Source: Oerskovia douganii (GTDB lineage Bacteria > Actinomycetota > Actinomycetes > Actinomycetales > Cellulomonadaceae). From it: 64,000 bases of DNA. The stretch lies in the NCBI RefSeq assembly GCF_015142735.1, contig NZ_JACSPN010000010.1, forward strand, positions 1-64,000. The letters are read 5' to 3'. How positions within the stretch are numbered: position 1 is the first letter of the stretch; every line of letters begins with the position of its first letter. The notes beneath the pieces were generated by a model. That model was not told the DNA's origin. It ran no database searches and saw only the letters and a list, made by a program, of their open reading frames with translations. A program made the translations under genes and the position numbers. Positions 33,794 to 41,237 of the stretch are shown here, in pieces.

Positions 33794-35104
33794 TCAGCGC
33801 GAGGCCGGCAGGGACTGCATCGCCTGGATGAAGCCGTCGGCGTCGATCTGACCGCTGAAGAACTGCTGGACCGCGATCTTGAGCGGGGTGCCGGCAGCCG
33901 GGGGGAACGCCTGGTCCCAGGACATCTGGAAGTGCGGGGCGTTCTTGACGAGGTCGAACTGGAAGGCGGCGTAGTCGGGGCTCGCGGCCTGGTCCAGGAA
34001 CTGCTCGGTGTTGGTCGTGGTCGGCAGGTTGCCGATCGCGAGCTGCGCCTCGACGAACTCGTCCGAGTACATGAGCTTCAGGAAGTCGCGCACGGTGTCC
34101 GGGTAGCGGGTCTTGGCGAGCACCGAGTAGAAGTTGTTGGTGTTGCCCGTGATGTTGGCCGCGTCGCCCTTGCCGCCGTCGATCGCGGGGAACGCCGTGT
34201 AGCCGAGGTTGGCGTCGGTCCACTCGGGCTCGACGTCGTAGTGCGTCGAGTAGTTCCACGAGCCCATGAGCTCGAACGCGGCCTTGCCCGTGCGCAGGAG
34301 GGCGGGCGAGCCGCCGTCGGTGAACTTCACCGAGTCGAAGTTGGTGCCGAAGGCGCCCGCCTCGATGAGCTCGGAGAGCTTGTCGAGCGCCTCACGGCTC
34401 TCGGGCGAGTCCCACACGTCCGACTCGCCCGCGAGGGCCTTCTCGAAGAGCTCGGGGCCTGCGACGCGGTCGAACGCGTACTGGTACCACATGAGGGTCG
34501 GCCACTGGTCGGCGCCGCCGAGGGCGATGGGGGTCACGCCCTTGGCCTGGAGGGTCTCGACCGCGGCGAGCAGCTCGTCCCAGGTCTCGGGGGCCTCGAT
34601 GCCGGCGTCCGCGAGGACCTGCTTGTTGTGGAACAGCATGACGGGCTGCGTGCCGCGCATGGGGATGCCGTAGGACTTCCCGTCGATCACGGCCGAGTTG
34701 AACACCGCGGGCAGGAACGCGTCCTTGAGCTGGGGGTCCTCGGCGATGAAGTCGTCGAGGGGCAGGAGCAGGTCGGCGTCGACGAAGGGCTCGATCGAGC
34801 CGCCGCCCCAGTTGAAGAAGACGTCCGGCGCCGCGTTGGTGTCGATGATCGTCTGGAGCTTCTGCTGGTAGTCGGCGCCCGGGATGGTGTCGAGGACGAC
34901 CTTGACGTCGGAGGTCGCGTTGAAGGTGTCGACCATCTGCTGCTCGACCTTGTTGGTCGCGTCCCCGTAGACCATCACGTGGATCTCGTTCTCGGGGCGG
35001 CTCGACCCGCCGGAGTCTCCGCTCGCGCACGCGGCGAGCGGGAGGACCAGCGCCGACGCCACGGCCGCGGCCGTGAGCGACTTCCGCGTTCTTGTGTTCA
35101 TCAT
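33794..35104 (-). CDS. Extracellular sugar-binding lipoprotein (CUT1)
   Basis: A 436-residue family 1 solute-binding protein with lipobox LAAC (Cys26) and a Ser/Gly linker. Family segments include YGIPMRGTQPVMLFHNKQVL and KAAFELMGSWNYSTHY. First gene of the importer-GH3-GH43 operon; ATG 35104 and ATG 35101 are adjacent alternatives. A CGAAAGTTTCG operator lies just upstream. BxlE-like xylobiose binding is a reasonable guess from the neighbouring enzymes. Confidence 0.87.
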   Translation of the reverse strand: MMNTRTRKSLTAAAVASALVLPLAACASGDSGGSSRPENEIHVMVYGDATNKVEQQMVDTFNATSDVKVVLDTIPGADYQQKLQTIIDTNAAPDVFFNWGGGSIEPFVDADLLLPLDDFIAEDPQLKDAFLPAVFNSAVIDGKSYGIPMRGTQPVMLFHNKQVLADAGIEAPETWDELLAAVETLQAKGVTPIALGGADQWPTLMWYQYAFDRVAGPELFEKALAGESDVWDSPESREALDKLSELIEAGAFGTNFDSVKFTDGGSPALLRTGKAAFELMGSWNYSTHYDVEPEWTDANLGYTAFPAIDGGKGDAANITGNTNNFYSVLAKTRYPDTVRDFLKLMYSDEFVEAQLAIGNLPTTTNTEQFLDQAASPDYAAFQFDLVKNAPHFQMSWDQAFPPAAGTPLKIAVQQFFSGQIDADGFIQAMQSLPASR

Positions 35105-35114
35105 CGAACCCTTT

Positions 35115-35140
35115 CGAAAGTTTCGGCGTCTGCGCCGAAA
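35115..35140. promoter_or_regulatory. LacI-family operator CGAAAGTTTCG with overlapping palindrome
   Basis: CGAAAGTTTCG (35115-35125) is a perfect odd palindrome, extended by TTTCGGCG (35121-35128) pairing with CGCCGAAA (35133-35140). It sits 11 bases upstream of the binding-protein start, in the divergent promoter region, and should allow repression by the adjacent LacI protein. Confidence 0.6.
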
Positions 35141-35257
35141 GTACTCGGTTGCCCTGGACTCTAAGACTCGAAATCCTCAGGGTCAACACCGACGCCGAAC
35201 TGTTATCAACCGCGAGAACCTTGAGAAGGCTTCCGCAACACCGCCCAAAACACCCAT

Positions 35258-35268
35258 CGAAAGTTTCT
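35258..35268. promoter_or_regulatory. Second CGAAAGTTTC-type operator, near the LacI gene
   Basis: CGAAAGTTTCT matches the first operator at 10 of 11 positions and lies 25 bases upstream of the LacI start, suggesting autoregulation, perhaps with looping between the two sites about 143 bp apart. Confidence 0.55.
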
Positions 35269-35292
35269 GCCCGAGGCGCTACGCTGGCCCGC

Positions 35293-36312
35293 ATGACCGA
35301 CGACGTTCTTCCCGGCCGGGTCACGCTGGCCGCCGTGGCGGCCGAGGCCCAGGTGTCCCTCTCGACCGTGTCCAAGGTGCTCAACGGACGCACCGACGTG
35401 TCCGCAGGGACCCGCGACCGCGTCGAGGCGCTGCTCGTCCAGCACGGCTACCGGCGCCGCAAGAGCCCCACCGCCTCGGCCCCCCTCATCGAGATCGTGT
35501 TCCACGAGCTCGAGAGCATCTGGGCCATGGAGCTCATCCGCGGCGTCGAGGACGTCGCGCGGGAGAACGGCGCGAGCGTCGTGCTCACCGAGAGCGGCAC
35601 CCGCCACGCGCCCGGGCCCGAGTGGATAGAGGGCGTCCTGGCCCGCCGACCGCTCGGCGTCGTGCTCGTCTTCTCGACCCTCCCCGCCGCCGTCAAGGAA
35701 CAGCTCCGGTCCCGGGCCATCCCGTTCGCCGTCATCGACCCCGCAGGGGACCCCGAGCCCGACGTCCCGTCGGTCGGCTCCGCGAACTGGCAGGGCGGGC
35801 TCATGGCCACGCGCCACCTCATCGAGCTGGGCCACCGCCGCATCGGGGTCATCACGGGACCCGAGGACATGATGTGCTCGCTCGCTCGGCTCGACGGCTA
35901 CCGCTCGGCGCTCGGCACCGCCGGGATCGCCGCAGATCCCGACCTGGTGCGGTTCGGGGACTTCCACCCGCAGGGCGGCACCGACCGAGCCGAGGAGCTC
36001 CTGAGCCTGCCCGAGCCACCCACCGCGATCTTCGCGGGCTCCGACCTCCAGGCCCTCGGCGTCCTCGAGGCCGCGCGCCGCCACGGCCTGCGCGTCCCCG
36101 AGGACCTCTCGATCGTCGGGTACGACGACGTCCCCGTGGCCCGCTGGTCCAGCCCCGCCCTCACCACGGTCCACCAGCCGCTCCAGGAGATGGGCCAGGA
36201 AGCCGCCCGGCTCGTCCTCAAGGCCCGCGACGGCGACGTGACCAACACGCGCATGGACCTCGCGACGAGCCTCGTGGTGCGCGGGAGCACAGGGCGGCCC
36301 GCCGCGGGCTGA
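35293..36312 (+). CDS. LacI-family regulator of the GH3/GH43 operon
   Basis: A 339-residue LacI/GalR regulator: helix-turn-helix VTLAAVAAEAQVSLSTVSKVLNG at the N-terminus, then a sugar-binding core with GHRRIGVITG, AIFAGSDLQALGVLEAA and the closing DLSIVGYDDVPVARWSSP. ATG 35293 was chosen nine codons before the helix-turn-helix. Divergent from the binding-protein gene, with CGAAAGTTTCG-type sites in between. The inducer is presumably a xylo-oligosaccharide or similar. Confidence 0.86.
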   Translation: MTDDVLPGRVTLAAVAAEAQVSLSTVSKVLNGRTDVSAGTRDRVEALLVQHGYRRRKSPTASAPLIEIVFHELESIWAMELIRGVEDVARENGASVVLTESGTRHAPGPEWIEGVLARRPLGVVLVFSTLPAAVKEQLRSRAIPFAVIDPAGDPEPDVPSVGSANWQGGLMATRHLIELGHRRIGVITGPEDMMCSLARLDGYRSALGTAGIAADPDLVRFGDFHPQGGTDRAEELLSLPEPPTAIFAGSDLQALGVLEAARRHGLRVPEDLSIVGYDDVPVARWSSPALTTVHQPLQEMGQEAARLVLKARDGDVTNTRMDLATSLVVRGSTGRPAAG

Positions 36313-36355
36313 CGCCGCGCGACGGGCCGAGTGCGGAACAGGCGGCTCAGCCCGC
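36304..36355. terminator. Shared hairpin spanning both stop codons of convergent genes
   Basis: GCGGGCTGA (36304-36312, ending in the LacI stop) pairs with TCAGCCCGC (36347-36355, containing the EhuA stop on the minus strand). A second pairing, CGCC with GGCG, extends the stem. A compact bidirectional terminator that includes coding sequence. Confidence 0.55.
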
Positions 36356-37279
36356 CAGCACCGCCTTGAGGAACTCCTGCGTGCGCTCCTCGCGAGGAGC
36401 GCTGAACATCGTCTCGGGGTCCGCCTCCTCGACGATGCGCCCGTGGTCGAACATCAGCACGCGGTTCGACACGTCACGGGCGAACTGCATCTCGTGCGTC
36501 ACGATGAGCATCGTGATGTCCGTGGTCTCCGCGACCTCGCGCAGCACCCCCAGCACGTCGGCGACCAGCTCCGGGTCGAGCGCGCTCGTCACCTCGTCGA
36601 GCAGCAGGATCTCCGGGTCCATCGCCAGGGCACGCGCGATCGCGACCCGCTGCTGCTGCCCGCCCGAGAGCTGCGTGCACCGGGCGTCGGCCTTGTCCCC
36701 CAGACCCACCTGGTCGAGCAGCTCCTTCGCGCGGTGCACGGCCTGCTCCTTCGAGATGCCGAGCACGTGCACCGGCGCCTCGACGATGTTCTCCAGGACC
36801 GTCATGTTGGGGAACAGGTTGAACTGCTGGAACACCATCCCGACCCGCTTGCGGACCAGGCTGCGGCGCCGCTCGCTCAACGCGACCCGACGACGACCCT
36901 TCATCTCGTGCGTGTACGGGTCACCGTCCACCAGGATCAGGCCCGCGTCCGACTCCTCGAGCGTCATGAGGAGCCGCAGGATCGTCGTCTTGCCCGAACC
37001 CGACGGACCGATGAGCGTGACCCGGTCCCCCTTCGCGACCGAGAAGTCGAGTCCGTCGAGCACCGTGTTCGCGCCGAACCGCTTGACGACCCCCCGCAGC
37101 TCGATCGCCGGCGGAGCCACCGGACCCGAGCCCGACGGCGACGCGCACGGCGCGACCACCGCCCGGGGTGCGGGCGGACGCGAGGCGAGCGGCGCCGTCG
37201 GGCCGGCGTCACGGGGCGCGACCGAAGGACCGTCCGATGGACGGACCCCAGGACGGGACGGGCTCACAGCGGAAGCCAT
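36347..37279 (-). CDS. ehuA: Ectoine/hydroxyectoine ABC transporter ATP-binding protein
   Basis: A 310-residue ATPase of the polar amino-acid/ectoine type: Walker A GPSGSGKT, Q-loop VGMVFQQFNLFPNMTVLENI, signature LSGGQQQR, Walker B ILLLDEVTSALD and switch His in IVTHEM. The catalytic part starts at about residue 55; before it is a Pro/Ala/Ser-rich extension encoded by DNA with an inverted pair of the GCCGTCGGGC motif. ATG 37279 lies 38 bases past the permease stop; a shorter start nearer AIELRGV is not visible. Last gene of ehuBCDA. Confidence 0.8.
   Translation of the reverse strand: MASAVSPSRPGVRPSDGPSVAPRDAGPTAPLASRPPAPRAVVAPCASPSGSGPVAPPAIELRGVVKRFGANTVLDGLDFSVAKGDRVTLIGPSGSGKTTILRLLMTLEESDAGLILVDGDPYTHEMKGRRRVALSERRRSLVRKRVGMVFQQFNLFPNMTVLENIVEAPVHVLGISKEQAVHRAKELLDQVGLGDKADARCTQLSGGQQQRVAIARALAMDPEILLLDEVTSALDPELVADVLGVLREVAETTDITMLIVTHEMQFARDVSNRVLMFDHGRIVEEADPETMFSAPREERTQEFLKAVLAG
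37131..37203. repeat. Inverted GCCCGACGGC/GCCGTCGGGC pair within the EhuA N-terminal extension
   Basis: GCCCGACGGC at 37131-37140 and GCCGTCGGGC at 37194-37203 flank a CCCGGGG-containing middle. The segment encodes most of the non-conserved N-terminal extension of EhuA, suggesting a repeat inserted in frame. Confidence 0.65.
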
Positions 37280-37316
37280 AGGGGCGTCGACCGGAGGGAT
37301 CGGGACAGGGGGCGTG

Positions 37317-37958
37317 CTACGCAAGGCGGGTCTCCAATCTGCGCACCAGCAGGGACGTCGGATAGCTCGCGACCAGGAACAGGATCCCGACGAGCGTGAG
37401 TGCCTCGGTGTAGACGAACGTGCGGCTGCCGTACTGCTCGGCCGCAGTGAACATCTCGACCACACCGATCGCGAAGAGGAACGGGGTCTCCTTGAACATC
37501 GAGATCGCATAGTTGCCCAGGCCGGGCAGCGTCTTGCGGACCGCCTGAGGAAGGACCACGGCCCGCCACGTCCGGGCCCGCGGCAGGTTGAGCGCCTTGG
37601 CCGCCTCCCACTGCCCGCGCGGCACCGCGTCGATCCCCGCCCGGTAGACCTCCGACATGTACGTCGCGTAGTGGACACCCAGCACCACGAACCCGATCGT
37701 CATGGCCGACAGGTCCGTGAGCAGCAGGTACGCGAAGACCAGCTGCACGAGCAGCGGGGTCGACCGGACGAACTCGACCGCGACGCCCAGCGGCACCGTC
37801 AGCCACCGGTTCGACGACCGCCGCGCGAGCGCGACGACCAGGCCCAGCACGGCCGCGATCGCCGTGCCGACGAACGTCGCGAGGAGCGTGACCTTGAACC
37901 CCTCGAGGATGAACGGCAGGACGTCGGCCGCACGCTGCCAGCTCCACACGTCGCTCAT
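37317..37958 (-). CDS. ehuD: Ectoine/hydroxyectoine ABC transporter permease EhuD
   Basis: A 213-residue permease of the His/Glu/Gln/Arg/opine family with about five helices and the coupling loop QWEAAKALNLPRARTWRAVVLPQAVR. ATG 37958 overlaps the EhuC stop (ATGA). Paired with EhuC, it forms the membrane channel. The ectoine assignment follows from the EhuB-type binding protein of the same operon. Confidence 0.8.
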   Translation of the reverse strand: MSDVWSWQRAADVLPFILEGFKVTLLATFVGTAIAAVLGLVVALARRSSNRWLTVPLGVAVEFVRSTPLLVQLVFAYLLLTDLSAMTIGFVVLGVHYATYMSEVYRAGIDAVPRGQWEAAKALNLPRARTWRAVVLPQAVRKTLPGLGNYAISMFKETPFLFAIGVVEMFTAAEQYGSRTFVYTEALTLVGILFLVASYPTSLLVRRLETRLA

Positions 37959-38683
37959 GCGGCACCCGCTCTCACCGGTCGACGGCCGGGCACGACCGAC
38001 AGCACCTGCCGCAGCGACGGCCCCGCACCGACCCGGTGCTTGGCCCGGACCTCGAGCGCGTTCATCAGGAGGGTCAGCGCGTAGGCCAGGAGGAAGTACA
38101 GGACCAGGCCCACGCCGTAGGAGAAGACGGTGTCCTGCGTCCCTCGACGGAGCTGCTCGATGAAGTAGTTGAGGTCGTGCAGCAGGATGTACGTCGCGAG
38201 CGCCGACCCCTTGACGAGCTGGATCAGGAGGTTCGTGAACATCGGGATCATCAAGGGCCACGCCTGCGGGAAGACGACGCGCCGCATGCGGTGCACCGGA
38301 CTGAGGTCGAGCGCGACCGCGGCCTCCCACTGCCCGGTCGGGACGGCTGCGAGCGAACCACGCACGACCTCCGCGCCGTAGGCCCCGAAGTTGAGGCCGA
38401 GCGCGAGGATGCCGCACACGAGCGACTCGAGCCGGAACCCGAAGACCGGCAGGACGTAGAAGAGCCAGAAGAGCTGCACCACGAGCGACGTGCCGCGCAG
38501 CAGCTCGACGACGACGCGCGACGGGCCGCGCACGAGCAGCGAACCGGTCCGGGACCCGAGGCCCAGGAGCACCGCGACGACGAACGCGAGCGCCGCACCA
38601 CCGACCGTGAGCTGGAGCGTGACCAGGACCGCGTCACCCAGCCTCGGGAGCGAGTCGAGGAGGATCTGGAGATCGTCGGACAT
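37955..38683 (-). CDS. ehuC: Ectoine/hydroxyectoine ABC transporter permease EhuC
   Basis: A 242-residue permease of the same family, with RGTSLVVQLFWLFYVLP and coupling loop QWEAAVALDLSPVHRMRRVVFPQAW. It starts 13 bases after the ehuB stop and overlaps ehuD by four bases. The C-terminal ~25 residues form a basic cytoplasmic tail. Confidence 0.8.
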   Translation of the reverse strand: MSDDLQILLDSLPRLGDAVLVTLQLTVGGAALAFVVAVLLGLGSRTGSLLVRGPSRVVVELLRGTSLVVQLFWLFYVLPVFGFRLESLVCGILALGLNFGAYGAEVVRGSLAAVPTGQWEAAVALDLSPVHRMRRVVFPQAWPLMIPMFTNLLIQLVKGSALATYILLHDLNYFIEQLRRGTQDTVFSYGVGLVLYFLLAYALTLLMNALEVRAKHRVGAGPSLRQVLSVVPGRRPVRAGAA

Positions 38684-38696
38684 GGGGAGCGGCCTC

Positions 38697-39692
38697 TCAG
38701 CCGTCCTGCCCGAGCTCGGGGGCGAGGTCCTGCGCCAGCGCGTCGAGGTCGCCGCCGCACAGCGCCTCGGTCGTCAGACCCTCGACGGGGCGCTCGGCGG
38801 CCGTGAAACCGTACTCACCGACGATGCTCAGGTAGCGCTCCTCGTCCGCGACGATCTCCGCGAGCTTCTCGTTGTAGGCCGCGAGCAGCTCGGTGTCGTT
38901 CGTCCGGAAGACCGTGCCGCCTGCGCCGATCTGCGGGACGCCGTCGATCTCGGCGACGAACGACTCGGTGACCTCGACCGGGGCGGACGCACCCTCGACC
39001 AGGTTGTTGAGCGAGATGCCCGTCAGGGCGAACGCGGCGGCACGGCCTGCGGCGACCGCGTCGAGCCCGTCCTGGGGAGTGCCGACCTCGAGGTGGTCGA
39101 GCCCGAGCGCGCGGGCGTAGTCACCCTCGACCGCGCCGCTCATGGTCGCGAGCCTGATCCCCGCGTCCTGCACGGACTGCATGTCGGTGAGGTTCGCCGG
39201 GTTGCCCTCGGGCACCAGGAAGGCGGTCGTGTACATGAACTCGGGCTCGCTGAACGCGGCCTGCTCGCAGCGGTCCGGCAGGATCGACATCCCGGCGCTC
39301 ACGGCGTCGAAGCGGCTCGCGGTGAGCCCCGGGATGAGCGAGCCGAACTCGGTGTTGACGCCCTCGACGGTCTCGATCCCGAGCTCGGCGAAGATCTCGC
39401 GGTGCAGGGCGACGGTGGCCCCCGTGAGCTCGCCGCCGTCCTCGTAGCTGTAGGGGGCCTCCCCCGCGAAGCCCACGGACACGGTCCCGGACTCGCGCAG
39501 CCGGTCGAGGGCGCTGCCGTCACCGGCGTCGGCCGTGCTGGTGCAGGCCGACGTGAGCCCGAGCGCGACGAGCGTCGCCGAGACGGCCAGGGTGCGGGAC
39601 CGGCGGGCCGCCGTCCCAGGTAGGCGAGCGCCGGCGGCGGTGGCGGTCCGGCGGGCTGCGCGGCGGGTGGGGGCGGGATGCGAGGCGGTCAT
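38697..39692 (-). CDS. ehuB: Ectoine/hydroxyectoine-binding lipoprotein EhuB
   Basis: A 331-residue family 3 solute-binding protein. An unusually long basic N-terminus precedes the signal helix and lipobox TSAC (Cys50). The mature part follows EhuB closely in pattern: SGTVSVGFAGEAPYSYEDGG, GVNTEFGSLIPGLTASRFDAV, SAGMSILPDRCEQAAFSEPE and DGVPQIGAGGTVFR. EhuB binds ectoine and hydroxyectoine, used as osmoprotectants or nutrients. Divergent from a GntR/FCD regulator, with two inverted repeats between them. Confidence 0.83.
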   Translation of the reverse strand: MTASHPAPTRRAARRTATAAGARLPGTAARRSRTLAVSATLVALGLTSACTSTADAGDGSALDRLRESGTVSVGFAGEAPYSYEDGGELTGATVALHREIFAELGIETVEGVNTEFGSLIPGLTASRFDAVSAGMSILPDRCEQAAFSEPEFMYTTAFLVPEGNPANLTDMQSVQDAGIRLATMSGAVEGDYARALGLDHLEVGTPQDGLDAVAAGRAAAFALTGISLNNLVEGASAPVEVTESFVAEIDGVPQIGAGGTVFRTNDTELLAAYNEKLAEIVADEERYLSIVGEYGFTAAERPVEGLTTEALCGGDLDALAQDLAPELGQDG

Positions 39693-39775
39693 GATTCCCT
39701 TCGGCTTCCGGGGCGCGCTGGTCGTTCCCGGGGTGAGTCGGCTGAATGGTCGGCCACGCTAGCGCGTGTCGGACC

Positions 39776-39816
39776 ATTGAACAATCCGCAATTCCGACTG
39801 TCAGATTGTCTACAAT
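39776..39816. promoter_or_regulatory. Two inverted repeats, one a FadR-type GntR site
   Basis: ATTGTCTACAAT (39805-39816) contains TTGTCTACAA, an exact match to the GntR/FadR-type pattern TNGTNNACNA. ATTGAACAAT (39776-39785) is a second palindrome 29 bp upstream. Both lie between divergent ehuB and the GntR/FCD gene, where the region is locally AT-rich, as expected for promoters. Confidence 0.6.
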
Positions 39817-39940
39817 GGAGTCGGTCGTCGGGGTGCAGCCGCAGGATCCCGCTCCTGGCGCGCCCGGCCCGGTGGTGTGACACGGCCCGGAACCGAGGAT
39901 GATGAGAGACCAGATCGTGACCGAATCGAAAGGAGGGTCG

Positions 39941-40705
39941 ATGGCCCCGACGTCACGGGCACCACTCGGCACCGCCCCCCTCATGTCCCCGGTGACCCGT
40001 CCGTCCACCGTCGACCTGATCACCGTCGAGCTCCGCAACGCCATCTACTCGGGCGTCCTGCGCGTCGGGTCACCCCTGCGCGAGATCGAGATCGCCGGGC
40101 AGCTCGGCGTGAGCCGCGGACCGCTCCGCGAGGCAGCACAACGCCTCGTCCAGGAAGGCCTGCTCACCGCGACCCCCGGGCGCGGCCTCAGCGTCGTCCG
40201 CATCGGGCTCGACCGCGTGCCCGCGCTCTACGAGGCGCGCAAGACCGTCGAGACCGCCGCGGCGCGCCTCGCCGTCGCCCGAGCGGACCAGGCCGGCATC
40301 GCCGCGGTGCGCGCCGCGCACGACGAGCTCGTGTCCGCCGGGCGCAGCGAGGACGCCCGTCGCATCGGCGACGCAGACCTCAACGTGCACTGGGCCCTCG
40401 TCGCCGCGAGCGGGAACCCGTGGCTCGTGCGCTGGATGACCACGCTCATCGTCGAGGTCCGCGTCGCGAGCTTCACCGTGAGCGGCGAGTACGCGGTCCG
40501 CAAGGACTCGGCCGAGTACCACGAGGACATCGTCGACCGCCTCGAGGCCCGCGACGCCGACGGGCTCGTCGCCGCGATCACCGCGAACCTCGACGGCGCC
40601 GTGGAGCGCCTCCTCGCCCCGCAGGCCGCGGACGTCGAGACGCTCGAGGAGCCGCAGCCCGCCACCACCATGCGGCTCGACCCGATCGAGTCCCCGGGCC
40701 TCTGA
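39941..40705 (+). CDS. GntR-family (FCD) transcriptional regulator of the ectoine importer
   Basis: A 254-residue regulator: N-terminal winged helix (REIEIAGQLGVSRGPLREAAQRLVQEGLL) and a C-terminal all-helical FCD domain (YEARKTVETAAARLA; DADLNVHWALVAASGN; YHEDIVDRLEARDADGL with metal-ligand-type Asp/His positions). ATG 39941 was chosen because AGGAGGG sits just upstream; ATGs at 39899 and 39902 are in frame but lack such a site. Proteobacterial ectoine genes use a MocR-type regulator instead. Control of ehu is inferred from divergence and the TNGTNNACNA site. Confidence 0.82.
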   Translation: MAPTSRAPLGTAPLMSPVTRPSTVDLITVELRNAIYSGVLRVGSPLREIEIAGQLGVSRGPLREAAQRLVQEGLLTATPGRGLSVVRIGLDRVPALYEARKTVETAAARLAVARADQAGIAAVRAAHDELVSAGRSEDARRIGDADLNVHWALVAASGNPWLVRWMTTLIVEVRVASFTVSGEYAVRKDSAEYHEDIVDRLEARDADGLVAAITANLDGAVERLLAPQAADVETLEEPQPATTMRLDPIESPGL

Positions 40706-40853
40706 CGCGGCACGCGCCGGTGGCCGGGCCGCTAGTCCACCCCCGGCGCCCCCGCCACCGGTGCGACACGTGACCCTCTTCACCCCCTCCCCACCGCACC
40801 TGGCGGGGCGGTCCATGCCTACCGTGGGGAACGCACACCCCGGAGGTACGACC

Positions 40854-41060
40854 ATGAGCACCCAGCACGCCACCGAGCCCGCCCCCGTCACGGCGGGCAT
40901 CTCGCGCCGCGAGATCCACCACGCCGCGACGCCGGTCCGCGCCCCGAGCCTCTGGCAGCGCCTCAACGGCACCCCCGCCCACCCGGTCGCGCTCACGGTC
41001 GGGACGATCACGGTCGGGCTCCTCGCGGGCCTCGGCGCCGGAGCCGCGCTCGGCCTCTGA
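40854..41060 (+). CDS. Small single-helix membrane protein
   Basis: A 68-residue protein: polar N-terminal half, then one hydrophobic segment (about residues 44-68) ending GLGAGAALGL. GGAGG precedes ATG 40854 at good spacing, which supports translation from here. The family is not recognised. The 177 bp after it hold no gene, only one copy of the GCCGTCGGGC/CCCGGGG element (41159-41182). Confidence 0.6.
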   Translation: MSTQHATEPAPVTAGISRREIHHAATPVRAPSLWQRLNGTPAHPVALTVGTITVGLLAGLGAGAALGL

Positions 41061-41158
41061 CAGGACCTGCGGCCCGGCCGCACCGCTGAGTGCGTAGGAG
41101 CAGCCGCGCATCGGCCGGCCGGACGACTCCTTCTCGGCACCCAGCGCTCGCCGGACGC

Positions 41159-41182
41159 CCGGGGCGAGCTCCGCCGTCGGGC
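41159..41182. repeat. Copy of the CCCGGGG...GCCGTCGGGC element in an intergenic gap
   Basis: CCCGGGG (41159-41165) followed by GCCGTCGGGC (41173-41182), in the same order as at 10104, 37163 and 45108. The next gene begins 56 bases later. Confidence 0.55.
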
Positions 41183-41237
41183 GCTGAGCGCCACTCCCCC
41201 CGCGCGGCACCGCGCGACGCCCGGCAGACTCGAGGAA

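Noticed and set aside
36347-39692. Assignment of this importer to glutamine/glutamate uptake.
   Set aside because: Permease and ATPase alone would fit, but the binding protein follows EhuB throughout, including SAGMSILPDRCEQAAFSEPE.
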